Positions 35,404 through 44,377 of a stretch of DNA of 64,000 nt are shown here, piece by piece. The translations under genes and the position numbers were made by a program. Location of the stretch: contig CAWDDX010000003.1 of NCBI GenBank assembly GCA_963801195.1, forward strand, positions 1,178,001 to 1,242,000, in the 5' to 3' direction. Within the stretch, counting starts at the first letter, position 1; each line of letters starts with the position of its first letter. Below the pieces are notes generated by a model. That model did not search any database, had not been told where the DNA came from, and saw only the letters and a list, made by a program, of their open reading frames with translations. The DNA is from SZUA-36 sp963801195. Its GTDB lineage: Bacteria; Pseudomonadota; Gammaproteobacteria; Xanthomonadales; SZUA-36.

Positions 35404-35419
35404 TGGCATGACTTCTGCA
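35404..35419 (+). promoter_or_regulatory. Sigma-54 promoter of glnA
   Basis: TGGCATGACTTCTGCA has the GG-N10-GC core (-24/-12) of RpoN promoters. It places transcription start near 35431, about 45 nt before the glnA ATG, with an AGGA ribosome binding site at 35464-35467. Confidence 0.85.
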
Positions 35420-35475
35420 TATAAGTATTGACCCGTTATGGACATTTATTAAGGCAATAACATAGGAATAACGAC

Positions 35476-36885
35476 ATGAGCAGAGAAAAAGTACAGAAAA
35501 TGATCACAGATGAAGGCGTCGCTTTCGTCGATTTACGGTTTTGTGATACCACAGGCAAAGAACAGCATGTAACCATGCCGGTCGGTATGGCCGATGATGA
35601 TTTTTTTGAAGAGGGCAAAATGTTCGATGGTTCTTCCATCAAGGGCTGGAAGGGCATCAATGAATCGGACATGGTGTTGATGCCGGACGTGGCGACCGCA
35701 GTCATGGACCCCTTTATGGAGCACCCGACCCTGGTGCTGCGTTGCGACGTGCTTGAACCCGATACAATGGAAGGCTATAACCGCTGCCCGCGTTCACTGG
35801 CCAAGCGTGCGGAAGCCTATATGAAGTCCACCGGCATCGCCGATGCTGCATACTTCGGACCGGAGCCCGAGTTTTTCGTTTTTGATAACGTCAGTTTCGG
35901 CACGGAAATGCACTCGACCTTTTACAAAATCGATTCGGAAGAAGGCGCCTGGAATACCGGTTCGGATTATGAAGAAGGCAATCTCGGTCACCGTCCGCGT
36001 GTCAAGGGCGGTTATTTCCCGGTGCCCCCCGTCGATAGCCTGCACGACCTTCGTGCCACTATTTGTGAGATTCTTGAGCAGATGGGTGTGCCGGTTGAAG
36101 TGCATCACCATGAAGTGGGTACCGCCGGACAGTGTGAGATCGGTACCAAGTTCAACACGCTGACTCGCAAGGCGGACGAGGTGTTGCTGTTCAAGTATGC
36201 GACCCACAACGCCGCCAATGTTTCCGGTCGCACCGCGACCTTTATGCCCAAGCCCCTGGTTGGCGACAATGGCTCCGGTATGCACGTTCACATGTCATTG
36301 GCCAAGGACGGCAAAAACTTGTTTGCCGGCGAAGAGTACGGCGGACTGTCGACCACCGCGCTGCATTACATCGGCGGTATTTTCAAGCACGCCCGGGCGT
36401 TGAACGCGTTTGCCAACCCGACCACCAACAGTTACAAACGTCTCGTGCCTGGGTTTGAAGCACCGGTGATGCTGGCCTACTCGGCACGTAACCGTTCCGC
36501 TTCCTGTCGTATTCCCCATGTTGGCAACCCGAAGGGACGCCGTATCGAGGTCCGTTTTGGTGATCCGGCGAGCAATGCCTACCTGATGTTTGCCGCTTTC
36601 CTGATGGCGGGACTTGATGGCATCGTCAACAAGATTGATCCGGGTCCGGCGATGGACAAGGATCTGTACGATTTGCCGCGCGAAGAGGTCAAAAACATAC
36701 CGACAGTGTGTTCGAGCCTGAACCAGGCGCTCGATGCACTGAATGCCGACAGGGATTTTTTGAAAGCCGGCGGTGTCTTTGATGATGATCTGATTGATGC
36801 TTATATCGCACTCAAGATGGAGGAGGTGACACGTTTCCGCATGTCGACCCATCCGGTTGAGTTCGACATGTATTATTCTATCTAG
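35476..36885 (+). CDS. glnA: Glutamine synthetase type I
   Basis: 469 aa, the normal GSI-beta length. It makes glutamine from glutamate, ammonia and ATP in the cytosol. Signatures include FDGSSIKGWKGINESDM near residue 55, the metal-binding FGPEPEFFVFD, HHEVGTAGQCE, NGSGMHVHMSL and RRIEVRFGDPASNAYL. The adenylylation-loop tyrosine lies in KDLYDLPREE, so control by GlnE is likely. It is followed by DUF4124, ntrB and ntrC. The TAG stop coincides with the end of a palindromic repeat element. Confidence 0.98.
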   Translation: MSREKVQKMITDEGVAFVDLRFCDTTGKEQHVTMPVGMADDDFFEEGKMFDGSSIKGWKGINESDMVLMPDVATAVMDPFMEHPTLVLRCDVLEPDTMEGYNRCPRSLAKRAEAYMKSTGIADAAYFGPEPEFFVFDNVSFGTEMHSTFYKIDSEEGAWNTGSDYEEGNLGHRPRVKGGYFPVPPVDSLHDLRATICEILEQMGVPVEVHHHEVGTAGQCEIGTKFNTLTRKADEVLLFKYATHNAANVSGRTATFMPKPLVGDNGSGMHVHMSLAKDGKNLFAGEEYGGLSTTALHYIGGIFKHARALNAFANPTTNSYKRLVPGFEAPVMLAYSARNRSASCRIPHVGNPKGRRIEVRFGDPASNAYLMFAAFLMAGLDGIVNKIDPGPAMDKDLYDLPREEVKNIPTVCSSLNQALDALNADRDFLKAGGVFDDDLIDAYIALKMEEVTRFRMSTHPVEFDMYYSI

Positions 36886-37047
36886 GAGCCTGTCGGATTT
36901 AACATGACCTACTGTGGAAAAGCCCAGTTTGGCCAGATTTTCCGTTCTTTTGCGTCAAATAGCGGTGCTATTCTCCTTAAAAGATCGAAAAATCTGACTC
37001 AAATCGGCTTCCCCTCGCTATGATCGGTCAAACCCGACAGGCTCCTA
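36883..37047. repeat. MITE-like palindromic element, family 1 (TAGGAGCCTGTCGG ends)
   Basis: A 165-bp segment with terminal inverted repeats TAGGAGCCTGTCGG and CCGACAGGCTCCTA. It has no coding capacity. The leading TAG doubles as the glnA stop codon. A half copy lies at 40224-40257. Confidence 0.75.
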
Positions 37048-37107
37048 GAGAGTCTCTGATTTATTCTGGATATATGATACGAGTTCATGAGTAGATCAGA
37101 ATCGCCC
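37048..37107. repeat. Palindromic element, family 2, degenerate copy
   Basis: It directly abuts the family 1 element. It shares CTCTGATTTATTCTGGA and GAGTTCATGA..GATCAGA with the complete copy at 40782-40856, but the TTAAGGAG ends are lost. Confidence 0.6.
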
Positions 37108-37111
37108 TGGA

Positions 37112-37167
37112 GGAACTGTCATCCGGCAGTTCCACGGAAGCTGGCACGCCCCGCAGTATGCGGGGCG
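37112..37167 (+). other. Two hairpins in the leader of the DUF4124 gene
   Basis: GGAACTG/CAGTTCC (37112-37133) and CGCCCCGCA-GTA-TGCGGGGCG (37147-37167) form strong stems with no T-run after them. They could be a processed or attenuated leader between glnA and the downstream genes, or another small repeat. No function can be assigned. Confidence 0.4.
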
Positions 37168-37198
37168 CTGAAGTCCGGCACTGAAATGGAGTCTGACG

Positions 37199-37807
37199 AT
37201 GAACACTGCAATCCTGAATAAGTCCCTTTTGACGGCTTTCACAATTTCGTTGCTGATATCGGCCACGCAGTTATCTGCGCAGGTTTACAAAGTGGTCGAC
37301 AAGGACGGCAACGTGACCTACACAGACCAGGCGCCGGCGGACGGTTCCGCCCCGATCGAATTGCAACCGATCAGTGTGATCGAGGCACCGACTTATGAAA
37401 CAGCACCCGCAAGCACGGAAGCTGATGCCGAAGATGCCAAAGAGATGTCATTCTCGCAACTGCGCAGGAATTATAGTGATTTCGCCATCGTATCACCGCA
37501 ATCCGAGGAGTCCGTGTGGCGGCCTGACGGCCCCATATCCGTTGCCTGGAACGCCAAGAATGCGTTACAGGAGGGTATGCAGGTGACGATATTGGTGGAT
37601 GGCAAAAAGCATTCCTCCACGACCCAGCAGATGGTTGCGGTGGCAGACCTGAATCGTGGTGAACACACTGTGACGGCAGAGTTGAGAGACGCAAAGAACC
37701 GGGTGGTTGCAAAGGCCGGTCCTGTCACCTTTTTCGTCAGGCAACCCGGTCTCTACAACCGTGCCCTCAATGCGCGACCCAGCGTCAACCCTAATAACGG
37801 CGGTTGA
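37199..37807 (+). CDS. DUF4124 domain exported protein
   Basis: 202 aa with a signal peptide (LLTAFTISLLISATQLSAQ). The DUF4124 signature VYKVVDKDGNVTYTDQAPADG follows directly after cleavage, and a C-terminal beta-rich region (about 100-190) ends GPVTFFVRQPG. Start supported by GGAG 7 nt before the ATG. Genes of this type commonly sit between glnA and ntrB in gammaproteobacteria; the role is unknown, presumably periplasmic. It lies 18 nt before ntrB. Confidence 0.85.
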   Translation: MNTAILNKSLLTAFTISLLISATQLSAQVYKVVDKDGNVTYTDQAPADGSAPIELQPISVIEAPTYETAPASTEADAEDAKEMSFSQLRRNYSDFAIVSPQSEESVWRPDGPISVAWNAKNALQEGMQVTILVDGKKHSSTTQQMVAVADLNRGEHTVTAELRDAKNRVVAKAGPVTFFVRQPGLYNRALNARPSVNPNNGG

Positions 37808-37825
37808 TGTGCTGCCGGTCATCCG

Positions 37826-38824
37826 ATGCTTGATTCGCTTTCAACGGCAGTAATTGAACTGGATGACCTCGGCTGTGTCCGGGGTATGAACTCGGCCGCC
37901 GAACAGTGTCTCGCAACCGGCAGGGAGCGTGTGCATGGCTGGCTGCTGAAGGATATTGATGGCGTACCGGACGAGTTGTCTGAGGCGATTTCTGCGACCG
38001 CCAGGGAACAGCGCGGCCGCCGCCTCAGCGAGTGCCGCCTGGCAGGCGGTTCGTTCGATTGCACCATTCAACCCGTCACCGGGCAGGGTATGCTGCTGGA
38101 GTTATACGACCTCAAATGGCAACAACAACAGAACAAATTGCAACAGCGTGAAGTTCAGACCGGAATGATGGATTTGATCAGACGCAACCTCGGGCACGAG
38201 ATCCGTAATCCGCTTGGCGGAATTCGGGGGGCGGCGCAGATGCTTGCCGCCGAGTTGGCGGACCGGGAATTGGGTTCGCTGGCGGAACTGATCATGCGCG
38301 AGGTGGATCGAGTCGACGAACTGCTGGCGCGGTTCGGACAATCCGAACTCGAATGCCAACCGGTCGATATTCATTTCGTATTGCAGGAAACGACCGAGCT
38401 ATTGCGTCTCGAATCGGCCGAAAGTGTAAAAATCATCCAGAATTATGATCCCAGTATTCCGGAAATCTCGGCGGACGCTTCGGCGCTGCGGCAGGTTTTT
38501 CTGAACCTTTTGAGAAATGCATTTCAGGCGCATGCAACCGAGATAGAAATCCGCAGCCGTATCGATTACGACATTACCTTGTTACAGCCCGGGATGAGCC
38601 GTGTTGTCCGGCTGGATATCATGGACAATGGCCGGGGTGTGCCCGAATCCCTGCGCAGCATGCTGTTTCTGCCGCTGGTCACCGGCCGGCGTGACGGAAC
38701 CGGCCTGGGCCTGGCGCTGGCACAACAGATTGCGGCCGCCCATAAGGGTTTGTTGACCTATGCGCCACTGGAGCCGGGCAGCCGTTTCACCCTCAGACTG
38801 CCATTGCAGCGGAACCATGACTGA
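37826..38824 (+). CDS. glnL: Nitrogen regulation sensor kinase NtrB
   Basis: 332 aa, soluble. An N-terminal PAS-like region (about 5-110), the phosphoacceptor His in NLGHEIRNPLGGIRGAAQ (about 125) and an HATPase with N box NLLRNAFQAH, G1 DNGRGVPE and G2 GTGLGLALAQQ. Under nitrogen limitation NtrB phosphorylates NtrC; with PII it dephosphorylates it. The stop overlaps the ntrC start by 8 nt. No earlier in-frame start exists because the DUF4124 stop is in the same frame. Confidence 0.95.
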   Translation: MLDSLSTAVIELDDLGCVRGMNSAAEQCLATGRERVHGWLLKDIDGVPDELSEAISATAREQRGRRLSECRLAGGSFDCTIQPVTGQGMLLELYDLKWQQQQNKLQQREVQTGMMDLIRRNLGHEIRNPLGGIRGAAQMLAAELADRELGSLAELIMREVDRVDELLARFGQSELECQPVDIHFVLQETTELLRLESAESVKIIQNYDPSIPEISADASALRQVFLNLLRNAFQAHATEIEIRSRIDYDITLLQPGMSRVVRLDIMDNGRGVPESLRSMLFLPLVTGRRDGTGLGLALAQQIAAAHKGLLTYAPLEPGSRFTLRLPLQRNHD

Positions 38825-40226
38825 GCCGGTGCTGGTCTGGGTCGTCGACGACGACGAAGCCATCCGCTTTGTATTGACGCGGGCGCTGAACCGTGCCGGC
38901 TATGCAACGGAAAGCTTCGGCAGCGTGGAAGCGGTGACCGGCGCGCTCGATCACGCAAGGCCCTCTGTCATTATCACGGATATCCGTTTGCCGGACGCAG
39001 ACGGCCTGAGTGTCCTGTCGGCATTGGAGGCACGCCAGCTTGAAGTGCCGGTGATCGCCATGACGGCGTTTTCCGATCTGGACCAGGCGGTCGCGGCCTT
39101 CCAGTCGGGTGTTTTCGATTACCTTTCAAAACCCTTTGATCTTGACAAGGTTCTCGCCGTGGTCGCACGCGCCTCAGCTTCCCCTTCGACGGAACGGCTT
39201 GCAAAGAAGGAAGCCGGCGCAAACAACCAGATGATCGGTGATTCAACGGCGATGCAGGAGGTGTTCAGGACCATCGGCCGGTTGTCGCGTTCGACGATCA
39301 GCGTTCTGCTGACCGGTGAGACCGGAACCGGCAAGGAAGTGGTCGCCCGTGCGCTGCATCAGCACAGTCCCCGGTCCAAGGCTCCTTTCGTGGCCATCAA
39401 TACGGCAGCGATTCCGACCGAGCTGCTTGAATCAGAACTGTTTGGTCATGAGAAGGGCTCCTTTACCGGTGCGCACACCAGGCGCTCTGGACGTTTTGAG
39501 GAAGCTGCCGGCGGCACGCTTTTCCTCGACGAGATTGGTGATATGCCGCTGCCGTTACAAACCCGACTGCTGCGGGTACTGGCCGAAGGTGATTACTATC
39601 GCGTTGGCGGCAGGGATCTGCTCCGGGCCGATGTACGGGTGTTGACCGCAACCCACCAGGATCTACAGAAAAAAATTGCCGACGGCAGTTTCCGTGAGGA
39701 CCTTTATCACCGTTTGAATGTGATCACGATCGAATTACCGCCCCTGCGCGAGCGTACCGAGGACATACCGTTGCTGGCACGGCATTTCTTACGCCAGGCC
39801 GCGGATGAAATGGGGCTCGAAGAAAAACACCTGGTGCCTGAAACCATCAGGGCATTGCAGCAAAAATCCTGGCCAGGCAATGTCCGCCAACTGCAAAACC
39901 TTTGTCAGCAACTGTGTGTGATGGCACCGGGTGAACAGATATTGCCGGTTGACCTGCCTGCTGGTCTCAGGGATAAAGACGCTGCATTTGAGGTCAGCGA
40001 CTCGTGGTCGGAAGCATTGCGGAACTGGACCCGCAAGGCATTGTTTAGCGGTCAGGCCGACCTGATGTCCACGGTGCGCAGCGAGTTCGAAAAAGTCGTC
40101 CTTGACTGTGCCCTCGAACACACCGGTGGTAAACGCGTGGAAGCCGCGCGATTGCTGGGTCTCGGGCGCAATACTCTGACCCGTAAGCTGAATGAGTTCG
40201 AGGAACGCAGCACGCTAAAGAACTAG
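38817..40226 (+). CDS. glnG: Nitrogen regulation response regulator NtrC
   Basis: 469 aa: receiver domain (1-120, acceptor Asp in IITDIRLPDADG), sigma-54 AAA+ domain with Walker A GETGTGKE, the sigma-54 contact loop GSFTGA, Walker B GGTLFLDEIGDMP, arginine-finger region FREDLYHRLNV, and a C-terminal Fis-type helix-turn-helix (RVEAARLLGLGRNTLTRKL). All catalytic residues look intact, unlike the NtrX-like protein at 47.9 kb. It should act on the enhancer at 35223. The TAG stop again coincides with a family 1 palindromic element. Confidence 0.96.
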   Translation: MTEPVLVWVVDDDEAIRFVLTRALNRAGYATESFGSVEAVTGALDHARPSVIITDIRLPDADGLSVLSALEARQLEVPVIAMTAFSDLDQAVAAFQSGVFDYLSKPFDLDKVLAVVARASASPSTERLAKKEAGANNQMIGDSTAMQEVFRTIGRLSRSTISVLLTGETGTGKEVVARALHQHSPRSKAPFVAINTAAIPTELLESELFGHEKGSFTGAHTRRSGRFEEAAGGTLFLDEIGDMPLPLQTRLLRVLAEGDYYRVGGRDLLRADVRVLTATHQDLQKKIADGSFREDLYHRLNVITIELPPLRERTEDIPLLARHFLRQAADEMGLEEKHLVPETIRALQQKSWPGNVRQLQNLCQQLCVMAPGEQILPVDLPAGLRDKDAAFEVSDSWSEALRNWTRKALFSGQADLMSTVRSEFEKVVLDCALEHTGGKRVEAARLLGLGRNTLTRKLNEFEERSTLKN

Positions 40227-40257
40227 CAGCCTGTCGGACTTGACCGATCGTAGCGAG
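40224..40257. repeat. Half copy of palindromic family 1
   Basis: The segment matches the inverted end of the element at 36883-37047 (GCCTGTCGG, then TTGACCGATC and TAGCGAG). It starts on the glnG stop codon. Confidence 0.65.
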
Positions 40258-40316
40258 AGCAAGGTGAATTGATGCGCAGCATCAGGAGAGGGCGCCCTGC
40301 AGCCGTGCGCCATCTT

Positions 40317-40781
40317 CTAGACTGCCGGCGGCACCCGCAGGCTAAACGTGACCGGTCCGTCATTGACCAGGCTGACCTGCATGTTGGCACCGAACCTGCC
40401 GGTGGCAACATCGGTCAGTTTACGCCGCGCAGATTCGAGCAGGTAATCGAACAGTCTTCTGCCTTCCGCGGGCTCTGCCGCCCGGGTGAAGCTGGGGCGG
40501 TTGCCGGTATTGGTGTTGGCCGCCAGCGTAAACTGTGAAACCAATAGCAACTGGCCCCCCGCCTGTTGCAGGTTCAGGTTCATGCGGCCGTCTTCGTCTT
40601 CAAAAATCCGGTAGTTGAGTATGCGTTGAAGGAGCCTGTCGGACTGGGCTTCGGTATCGCCTTTTTCGACCGCGATGAAAGCGAGGATGCCAGCGCCGAT
40701 GGCGCCGGTAACCTTCGCATCCGGAGAATTTCCATTAACAACAACGCTGGCTTCCGATACTCTTTGCAATAATGCAATCAT
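40317..40781 (-). CDS. dtd: D-aminoacyl-tRNA deacylase
   Basis: 154 aa with the DTD signature: MIALLQRVSEASVVV at the N-terminus, LLVSQFTLAANTNTGNRPSF (with the SQxT active-site motif) and the C-terminal VNDGPVTFSLRVPP, which contains the NxGPVT motif. It removes D-amino acids from mischarged tRNAs. Normal length. The gene converges with glnG and is divergent from the acyltransferase gene. Confidence 0.96.
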   Translation of the reverse strand: MIALLQRVSEASVVVNGNSPDAKVTGAIGAGILAFIAVEKGDTEAQSDRLLQRILNYRIFEDEDGRMNLNLQQAGGQLLLVSQFTLAANTNTGNRPSFTRAAEPAEGRRLFDYLLESARRKLTDVATGRFGANMQVSLVNDGPVTFSLRVPPAV

Positions 40782-40856
40782 TTAAGGAGCCTCTGATTTA
40801 TTCTGGACATATTGCATGTAAGATACAAGTTCATGAATTGATCAGATGCTCCTTAA
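40782..40856. repeat. Palindromic element, family 2, complete copy
   Basis: 75 bp with ends TTAAGGAGCCTCTGAT and ATCAGATGCTCCTTAA (15 of 16 paired). It sits in the divergent promoter region between dtd and the acyltransferase gene. Other copies: 37048 and 50961. Confidence 0.8.
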
Positions 40857-40927
40857 CGACCCTAAGCTGAAAATACGCGCTGTGCCAATGTTAGCATTGC
40901 TTGATCCCTGTATATGAGCGACCGCGG

Positions 40928-41809
40928 ATGAAATTACTCGCTATTCGGGCTGTCATGCGTGTTTTGAGCTGGATCACACCACGCGCAGCTGAAATCCTCG
41001 CCCCGCCACTGGCCGCGATAGTGTGGTACAGCGTGCCGCGTCTGCGGCGTGTAACCCGCGTGAACCTGAGAGCTGTTTATCCGCACATGGAAGCAGACCG
41101 GCGTAAGCGTATTGCCCGGGCCTGCATGACCCACTATGTCAAGGGCATATTTGAAGCCGGTATGTTGTGGAACTGGCCACTGCAACGGATGTATGGATTG
41201 TTTGATGAAGTGCGGGGCATGGAGCAGGTCGACGAGTTGATCAAGGCCGGCAAGGGCCTGATCGTGGCCGCACCGCATTACGGTTCCTGGGAAATGCTCA
41301 ACCTGTACCTGCACAGCAAAGGCGAGGCCGCCATACTTTATAAACCCAGCAAACACCCTGATATCGATGCCATGTTGTTGGAAAAACGGGCCCGTGCCGG
41401 TGCTGAAATGGTCCCCGCAACAGGCAAGGGCATCAAGCGAATGTACCAATTGCTCAAAGACGGTTACTTTGTCGCGCTGCTACCGGACCAGGAACCGACC
41501 GGGGGCGGGGGGCAATTTGCACCGTTTTTTGGTATCGAGGCCCTGACAGGCGTGTTGTTACCGCGCATGGCCCAGCGCACGGGCGCCCCGGTCGTGTTTG
41601 CCGTCTGCGAGCGGCGCAAGGGTGGGCGTTACCGTGTGCATCTGTTCAAGGCCCGGCCATCCATTTACAGTGAGGATATGCGTGAGGCGTTAACCGAAGT
41701 CAACCGGTGCATAGAGCAATGTATTGAGGTGGATACCGAGCAGTACCTGTGGGCCTACAAACGCTTCAGAAACCGGCCGGAGGGCGAAAAATCCTTTTAT
41801 AAAAAATGA
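40928..41809 (+). CDS. Lauroyl/lysophospholipid-type acyltransferase (LpxL/HtrB family)
   Basis: 293 aa. The HxxxxE catalytic motif is in APHYGSWEMLNLYL and a substrate segment is LLPDQEPTGGGGQFAPFFG, with an N-terminal hydrophobic anchor (ITPRAAEILAPPLAAIVWY). Family members add a secondary acyl chain to lipid A at the inner membrane; whether this one is LpxL, LpxM or a related acyltransferase cannot be settled. The ATG at 40928 is chosen over a TTG nine codons upstream by homology of MKLLAIRAVMRVLSW. Confidence 0.85.
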   Translation: MKLLAIRAVMRVLSWITPRAAEILAPPLAAIVWYSVPRLRRVTRVNLRAVYPHMEADRRKRIARACMTHYVKGIFEAGMLWNWPLQRMYGLFDEVRGMEQVDELIKAGKGLIVAAPHYGSWEMLNLYLHSKGEAAILYKPSKHPDIDAMLLEKRARAGAEMVPATGKGIKRMYQLLKDGYFVALLPDQEPTGGGGQFAPFFGIEALTGVLLPRMAQRTGAPVVFAVCERRKGGRYRVHLFKARPSIYSEDMREALTEVNRCIEQCIEVDTEQYLWAYKRFRNRPEGEKSFYKK

Positions 41810-41931
41810 AGCAGTAACTGGTTTGGAGACGGCTCGATGGGCGACGTCTTCTGCCAATTCCGGTCAGGATTGATTTGGGTCAATTGGCCTTTACTTCACC
41901 AGGATTAAAGTGAGGTAGAGAGCATTAACAC

Positions 41932-43821
41932 ATGAGATCCACCTTGAAACAACCATCAAAACCGAGGGCCATCAACGACCTGATCAGGCAGATGGAATCC
42001 TTGCGCCAGATGATCGAGAGAAAGTCGGAACAAGGTCGAAGAAACCTGCATGGGTTACCACCCGAGCGATTGCCCAGCGCTGCGAATCTGCTGCACTACC
42101 TTGCCTTGCGACGTGAAAACCTCAGACCGCTACAGGATAAGCTGACCCGCCTCGGCCTGTCTTCCCTCGGGCGGGCGGAACCGCACGTGATGGCCACCAT
42201 CAACGCGGTGATGCACAACCTGCACCTGCTGAACGGTCACAATGAGGCCACTGACGTCGCGGATATGATTGGCACCTTCGATGAGGGGGCACAGAGCCTA
42301 GAACTCAACACCATCCGGCTGTTCGGCGACCTCCCAAAGGATCGGCGCGCCCATATCATCGTCACCATGCCGGTCGAGGCCGCAGATGACTACCTGATGG
42401 TGCACCAGTTACTCAAAAGTGGCATGAATTGCATGCGCATAAACTGCGCGCATGATTACCCGGAAATCTGGTCACGCATGATCGACACCCTGCGCAATGC
42501 GGAACAGTCAACCGGCCGGTCCTGCCGGATTCTGATGGATCTCGCGGGCCCTAAACTGCGGCTTGGGCCGATGGAAACAAACCCTGCCGTCCTCAAGATC
42601 AGGCCGCTCCGCGCGGTCGACGGCACGCTCATACGCCCGGCGCGGATCTGGTTGACGCCGTTCAGGACCGCGTTTTCCGAGATGCCGGCGGCGGACGCGA
42701 CTTTTGCCCTCGATCCGGATTGGATGGCGGGCTTGAAGACGGGTCAAAAAATTGCGTTTCAGGATGTTCGCGGATCAAGGAGAAGTTGGAAAATCAAGGA
42801 GGTGCGTGAAGACGGCGTTTGGGCTGAATGTAAGAAGACTGCATACTTTGCCAACGGCACGGTCCTGACAAGGCCAGAACAAAAGGGTGTTGCCGGGGCG
42901 AAAACGGAAATCTCCGGGATGGCGCCCGAGGACAGCGTTTGCCTGATCCGCAAAGGCGATATTTTATTCATATCCGCAAAAGTCGAACCGGGTAAACCGG
43001 CGTTTCACGACAGCAATGATGAATTGCTGAACCCGGGCAGGGTTTCGTTGGCAATACCGGAGGTCTATCGCGACGTGCGCCTGGGTGAACCGATATTTTT
43101 TGATGATGGCCGGATTGGCGGTATCGTTGAAAAACGCAGCGCGGACCAGTTACAGATCCGCATCACCCACACCCGGAAACAGGTCGAGAAACTGGAAGGA
43201 AACAGGGGCGTCAACCTCCCTGACACCAAGCTTAAACTGGCGGCGCTCAGCGTTAAGGACTTACAGGATCTTGAATTTGCAGCACGCCACGCCGACATGG
43301 TTGGCTTGTCATTCACCAACGGTTCCGATGACGTCCGTGCCCTGTATCAGCACCTGCACAAGCTTGACCGCAAAGATATGGGGGTCATTTTAAAGATCGA
43401 GACCAAGAGAGGCTTCGCCAACCTTCCCGCCATCTTGCTGGAGGCCCTGAAATTCCCCGCCTGCGGAATCATGATCGCACGTGGCGACCTCGCCGTGGAG
43501 TGCGGTTTTGAACGCATGTCGGAGGTCCAGGAGGAGATCCTGTGGGTATGTGAATCTGCGCATGTACCCGTAATATGGGCGACCCAGGTGTTGGAGGGCC
43601 TGACCAAGCGGGGGCATGCCTCGCGTGCCGAGATCACGGATGCCGCGATGGCGCAGGAAGCGGAAGCAGTGATGCTGAATAAGGGCGCCCACGTCATTGA
43701 GGCGGTGAATGTGCTGGACGATATCCTGAAGCGTATGCAGGGACACCATCGCAAGAAACGCTCCCTAATGCGTAAATTACACCTGGCATCGGAGTTTCAC
43801 AGGAAAACTTCCCGGAATTGA
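41932..43821 (+). CDS. Atypical pyruvate kinase-like protein with N-terminal extension
   Basis: 629 aa against about 470-480 for standard pyruvate kinases. Residues 1-140 are an extra helical region (IRQMESLRQMIERKSEQ, LHYLALRRENLRPLQDKL). The kinase core starts near HIIVTMPVEAADD. Core motifs are recognisable: MRINCAHD, DLAGPKLRLGP, VILKIETKRGF (catalytic Lys), MIARGDLAVECGFERM, IWATQVLE. The B-domain region (about 220-400) is long. The protein ends soon after the barrel (VNVLDDILKRMQGHHRKKRS), so the C-terminal allosteric domain is missing. It may be a pyruvate kinase of the long type or a paralog with another role. Confidence 0.75.
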   Translation: MRSTLKQPSKPRAINDLIRQMESLRQMIERKSEQGRRNLHGLPPERLPSAANLLHYLALRRENLRPLQDKLTRLGLSSLGRAEPHVMATINAVMHNLHLLNGHNEATDVADMIGTFDEGAQSLELNTIRLFGDLPKDRRAHIIVTMPVEAADDYLMVHQLLKSGMNCMRINCAHDYPEIWSRMIDTLRNAEQSTGRSCRILMDLAGPKLRLGPMETNPAVLKIRPLRAVDGTLIRPARIWLTPFRTAFSEMPAADATFALDPDWMAGLKTGQKIAFQDVRGSRRSWKIKEVREDGVWAECKKTAYFANGTVLTRPEQKGVAGAKTEISGMAPEDSVCLIRKGDILFISAKVEPGKPAFHDSNDELLNPGRVSLAIPEVYRDVRLGEPIFFDDGRIGGIVEKRSADQLQIRITHTRKQVEKLEGNRGVNLPDTKLKLAALSVKDLQDLEFAARHADMVGLSFTNGSDDVRALYQHLHKLDRKDMGVILKIETKRGFANLPAILLEALKFPACGIMIARGDLAVECGFERMSEVQEEILWVCESAHVPVIWATQVLEGLTKRGHASRAEITDAAMAQEAEAVMLNKGAHVIEAVNVLDDILKRMQGHHRKKRSLMRKLHLASEFHRKTSRN

Positions 43822-43840
43822 CAGGCGGGTTTTGAGGGGC

Positions 43841-44377
43841 TCAGTTGGTCTGGGCGGTTAAAACCAGGCGCAACAGGCTGTTGAGGGAATCCCGTTGTGG
43901 CCCGCTCAGGCTTTCGAGTGCGTACATCGCGGTCTCGAACCTTGCTTCGGTCGCTTCTTCGACCAAGCTGAGGCCCGCATTGGTCAGTTGCACCAACACC
44001 CGGCGCCCGTCATTTTCATCCTTGATCCTGCGGACCAGTTTATCCTCTTCCAGGCGGTCAATTCGATTTGTCATTGCGCCGGATGTGAGCATATTGGAGG
44101 CTGCCAGCTCGGTGGCCGCCATGATAAAAGGTGTGCCCTGGCGTCTGAGTGTCGAGAGGACATCGTACTGCCACCATTGCAGGTCGAATTCCTGCAGTTT
44201 TGCAGCGGTTTGATTACCGAGTATCTTCGCCAGCGCCTGGATTCGGAGCACCACACCCATCGGTTCATGGTTGAGGTCGGGCCGCTGCACGCTCCACTCG
44301 TTCTGCAGATCGTCAATGATGTCTTTTGGCATGTCGTCAATTATACCCTGTTTACCATTCGGATTAAATATCTTCAT
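43841..44377 (-). CDS. MarR-family transcriptional regulator
   Basis: 178 aa; the winged helix-turn-helix core spans about 70-150 (YDVLSTLRRQGTPFIMAATELAASNMLTSGAMTNRIDRLEEDKLVRRIKDENDGRRVLVQLT). An N-terminal stretch of about 50 residues precedes the core. The start is uncertain: ATG 44377 lacks a clear ribosome binding site, and an internal ATG (44332) is an alternative. It converges with the pyruvate kinase-like gene. The ligand and targets are unknown. Confidence 0.88.
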   Translation of the reverse strand: MKIFNPNGKQGIIDDMPKDIIDDLQNEWSVQRPDLNHEPMGVVLRIQALAKILGNQTAAKLQEFDLQWWQYDVLSTLRRQGTPFIMAATELAASNMLTSGAMTNRIDRLEEDKLVRRIKDENDGRRVLVQLTNAGLSLVEEATEARFETAMYALESLSGPQRDSLNSLLRLVLTAQTN

